Assembly: GCA_022113835.1 (NCBI GenBank)
Contig: JAILWY010000005.1
Coordinates: 576,501-640,500 of the forward strand
Direction: 5' to 3'
Length of the DNA stretch: 64,000 bases
Origin: Atopsyche davidsoni
Lineage: Eukaryota > Arthropoda > Insecta > Trichoptera > Hydrobiosidae
Shown here: piece after piece, positions 61,544 through 64,000 of the stretch
Layout: the number at the start of each line of letters is the position of its first letter
Numbering within the stretch: the stretch's first letter is position 1
The notes under the pieces: generated by a model
Seen by the model: only the letters and a program-made list of their open reading frames with translations
The model's database searches: none
Told to the model about the DNA's origin: nothing
Program-made: the position numbers and the translations under genes

Positions 61544-62940
61544 CGAAGGAAATGTGTACCTAAAACATAAAATTAACAAAATAATAATGTGTTGTCAATG
61601 TAGATCTATTTAATATCTAATAATCACTATTTACTTATATTTTTGTTTACAAATTAATATAAGCATTATTGTTTAAAGGGTTAATAAACCTGACTTCTAC
61701 TACAATAAAATGTCTTTTAATGAAATTTTATAATGTTGAATTATTCAAAGATATAGCTATGTATTTTTTGGGTTACGATAACTCAATAAAAGCTATTCAA
61801 AAGACACGTGAATCCATATATCAAATATCAGAAAGAAGCAGTCCCACAGAGAATGTTGCCCGAAGTACGCGTGTCGAGATGGAAACAGAGTTTCTTTAGT
61901 TCCGCGCAGTCGTTATTTATACACAGATTCTAGTGTTCCTGTGATTTACAGTTATTTATTTTCACTTCTTACATTCCGGTTTTATTAGAAACGAAAATAA
62001 TCGTTTTCAGTAAATTTTATGCCCTCAATAAATTCAAATATATCCTCAAATGATGTAAATATTTCATTTATTTGATATGCTGGTGGTAAAAAAATATTAC
62101 TAGTATACTGTATCTTGTTACTATAATAACCTTCTATATAATTGAATAAAAATGTTCTCATATATTTTTTTGTATTATTTACAATAATATAAAGAAAAAG
62201 AATACGAAGCTTAACCTTTAATAATATAGTTTAACGGTGTCTTCATTTGAGACAATACCTTCTTTTGTTTGATTGATAAATTTTAAAGTATTTCAAAGCA
62301 TTTTTTAATCAAATAAAAAACTACAAAAGTTCATATATACAGTAAAGAATTTGCAGGTTCACTACATTTGTGTTGGAATGCTTGTGTTTTTGTGAAGAAC
62401 ATTCGCCGTTCGGAGTGACCGGCAATCCGCGTTTTGCTGAAACGAGTTTTGTCAATCCCGCCGAAGGGGTTTTTTTTCTTCCTTCGTTATGATGTAATAA
62501 AATATACAATAAACCACGATAATAGGCAACTAATTGAAAAATATACTAAATTAATTCATATCGTTATTAAAGCTTTGAGTAGTATATATTTTTTAATTCC
62601 AAACTCATTGTTTATGGTACATATGATATTTTTAATACTATTAATTTATGATTCAGCTGTGATGAACAGTGAGACGGTGTTTATTATAATAAATTGGATT
62701 ATTTACTACAAAATATACAGCGTGATTTATAAATTGGTTTTCTTTTAATAATTACAATTTAATTAAAGTCTAAAAGTTTACTATTAACTTCATACTTTGC
62801 TTTAAATTTTATGGTAATATCTAAACATAGAAACTGAGTTTTATGTATGGATTTAAATAAATTAAATATGAAATTTCTCAACATTTGAATAAATCGTTAT
62901 TTTGGGAAAAACATAAAAAAAATGAATCCTCTTATCGCGA
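61544..62940. other. AT-rich spacer
   Basis: Frames at 61669-61899 and 62434-62748 are AT-rich codons without domains. No island apart from a small GC patch at 62400-62470. Confidence 0.55.
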
Positions 62941-63010
62941 TATTCGTGAGATTTGAACCCACACCTCCCCGGTCATTCCTTCCGGGAAAGTGGGGCCCAT
63001 TTTGTCGTTT
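62941..63010 (-). pseudogene. tRNA-like sequence with intact T-arm
   Basis: On the minus strand GTGGG-TTCAAAT-CTCAC forms a complete 5-bp T-arm (one G-U). Upstream CCCGG-AAGGAATGA-CCGGG forms a 5-bp stem with a 9-base loop in the anticodon position. The D-arm is unclear. A T8 run follows downstream on the same strand. Confidence 0.5.
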
Positions 63011-63470
63011 TGACAGATTATAGCACTGTAACTGATAAAGAATTCAAATCGTAACATTAAAGTACGGAATTTTTCTTGCAAAACCCGTAGTCAATTGTCA
63101 ATTGCGTGAATCTATTTTCTGAAAACATATTGCATTGACAAAATACCCGTATAGATAAAAAAAAAGCTGACTTTATAATTATCACTGCTGTAATTATTTG
63201 TATTTTAATATGAATTGAAATGAGTTTATTTTCGAACCAGGGTAGATGCCTTCATTTATCGGCGTTCATAAGGCTGTTAGTTCGGTACAAAACTGCCTTT
63301 ACGTTAAATTCCTCTGGACGCCCACAAGCTCGGGTCACGTGTGTTGATCGATCACTTACCAATTATGTAAGGAAACATGAACGGCTTCCATACAATACAA
63401 AAAATAAACGTTTGATATATCTACCGTCTCACCAGAACAATCGTACAATCGTACAGTCCGCGAGGGCTCG
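63011..63470. other. AT-rich spacer with small GC patch 63310-63345
   Basis: A plus-strand frame (63220-63549) runs into the hexanucleotide repeat. No domain. Confidence 0.5.
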
Positions 63471-63536
63471 CCACCGCCACCGCCACCGCCACCGCCACCG
63501 CCACCGCCACCGCCACCGCCACCGCCACCGCCACCG
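63471..63536. repeat. hexanucleotide repeat (CCACCG)11
   Basis: Eleven exact copies. In the open frame it translates to alternating R and H. The AT-rich flanks make it stand out. Confidence 0.97.
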
Positions 63537-63751
63537 CTCAGTCAGGTGAAACAGGTTTTCTCGTGATATTTTACACATTATAAATATTGTTTTTTCGGTA
63601 ATTAATCGTAGGAGATTTGTGGTATTTTGTGTGCGCTACTTTAAATTTTGTTTCTTTTCGGTAATATTAACTTTTGTGTCACACTTATATTTTTAGTTTT
63701 CTTCTTTTACTTTGGAAAGTAAAAAAAACCAAGAGTCTTTGACTACTGTTC

Positions 63752-63822
63752 TATATAAATAAGAGAAAGTAAACAAGCATTAATAAATAATCAGCATGAT
63801 GGGTCTCCAGCATTTGCTTCGT
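63752..63822 (+). promoter_or_regulatory. TATA box and possible short first exon
   Basis: CTATATAAATAAGAG (about 63752-63766) is a canonical TATA box. About 40 bp downstream ATCAGCATGATGGG holds an initiator-like TCAG and an ATG (63797). The frame MMGLQHLLR meets GTAAGT at 63822 (a second register, GTAAGTAAGT, is also possible). This layout resembles an insect gene with a very short first coding exon. The product cannot be named and the TATA-ATG distance is slightly long for the TSS proposed. Confidence 0.25.
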
Positions 63823-64000
63823 AAGTAAGTTTTTTTCAAAAATAGTTTTATTTGTCTTTCAGGATAAAAATAATGTAAGGTAAATTATATATAAAAAAAA
63901 ACAATAAAAACCTTTATTTTCACCACATGCTCAAATCTCGTATCCTTCTATTAGAAAAATAATATTATATAAATATATATGTTGATGAATGAAATATGTA

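Noticed and set aside
63220..63549. 109-codon frame with R-H repeats
   Set aside because: The tail is the translated hexanucleotide repeat and the rest is unremarkable.

Overview
This window looks like nuclear DNA of an animal, most likely an insect. The AT-rich background carries long (TA)n microsatellites, short GC-rich islands, degenerate tRNA-derived sequences and non-autonomous repeats, and there are no bacterial-style operons. A lepidopteran is my best guess, but nothing here proves it. I found no recognisable protein domain, no reverse transcriptase or transposase frame, no rRNA and no CRISPR array. The window reads as intergenic or deep intronic sequence. The long open frames are either (TA)n translations or unrecognised short frames.

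Layout. GC-rich islands of about 80-350 bp occur roughly every 1-1.5 kb from start to end (for example 239-480, 895-1150, 3110-3440, 12305-12555, 15330-15660, 24440-24610, 32030-32470, 33235-33460, 39235-39380, 40195-40450, 48440-48810, 52190-52480, 59400-59720). Several carry TAATTA/ATTA, GATA or ATCGAT words and look like candidate conserved regulatory elements or a CpG-rich promoter. A few islands have splice-site-flanked open frames, listed as low-confidence candidate exons. At this density of GT/AG words some of these must be chance. (TA)n tracts lie at 86-203, 17031-17205, 20000-20119, 23928-24009, 29872-29970 and 43188-43231.

Repeats. The most interesting repeat is a dispersed foldback family with at least eight fragments. 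Its freshest copy (37331-37548) is two 95-bp arms in near-perfect inverted orientation. Each arm carries a stem-loop followed by GAAA and CCGGTC, laid out like a hammerhead ribozyme with a very short stem III, although two core positions differ from the hammerhead consensus. A 13-bp minisatellite at 24998-25218 keeps exact 13-bp register over 17 units and reappears at 26963-27026. Other tandem arrays have units of 6, 7, 8, 17, 110 and about 160 bp. A swarm of about fourteen solitary, mutually diverged tRNA-like sequences, most followed by T-rich runs, is scattered across both strands. One 0.5-kb segment (5698-6196) has hAT-like terminal inverted repeats.

No set of genes works together here. 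The useful content is repeat biology, candidate regulatory islands, and a short list of possible exons that RNA data could confirm or reject.
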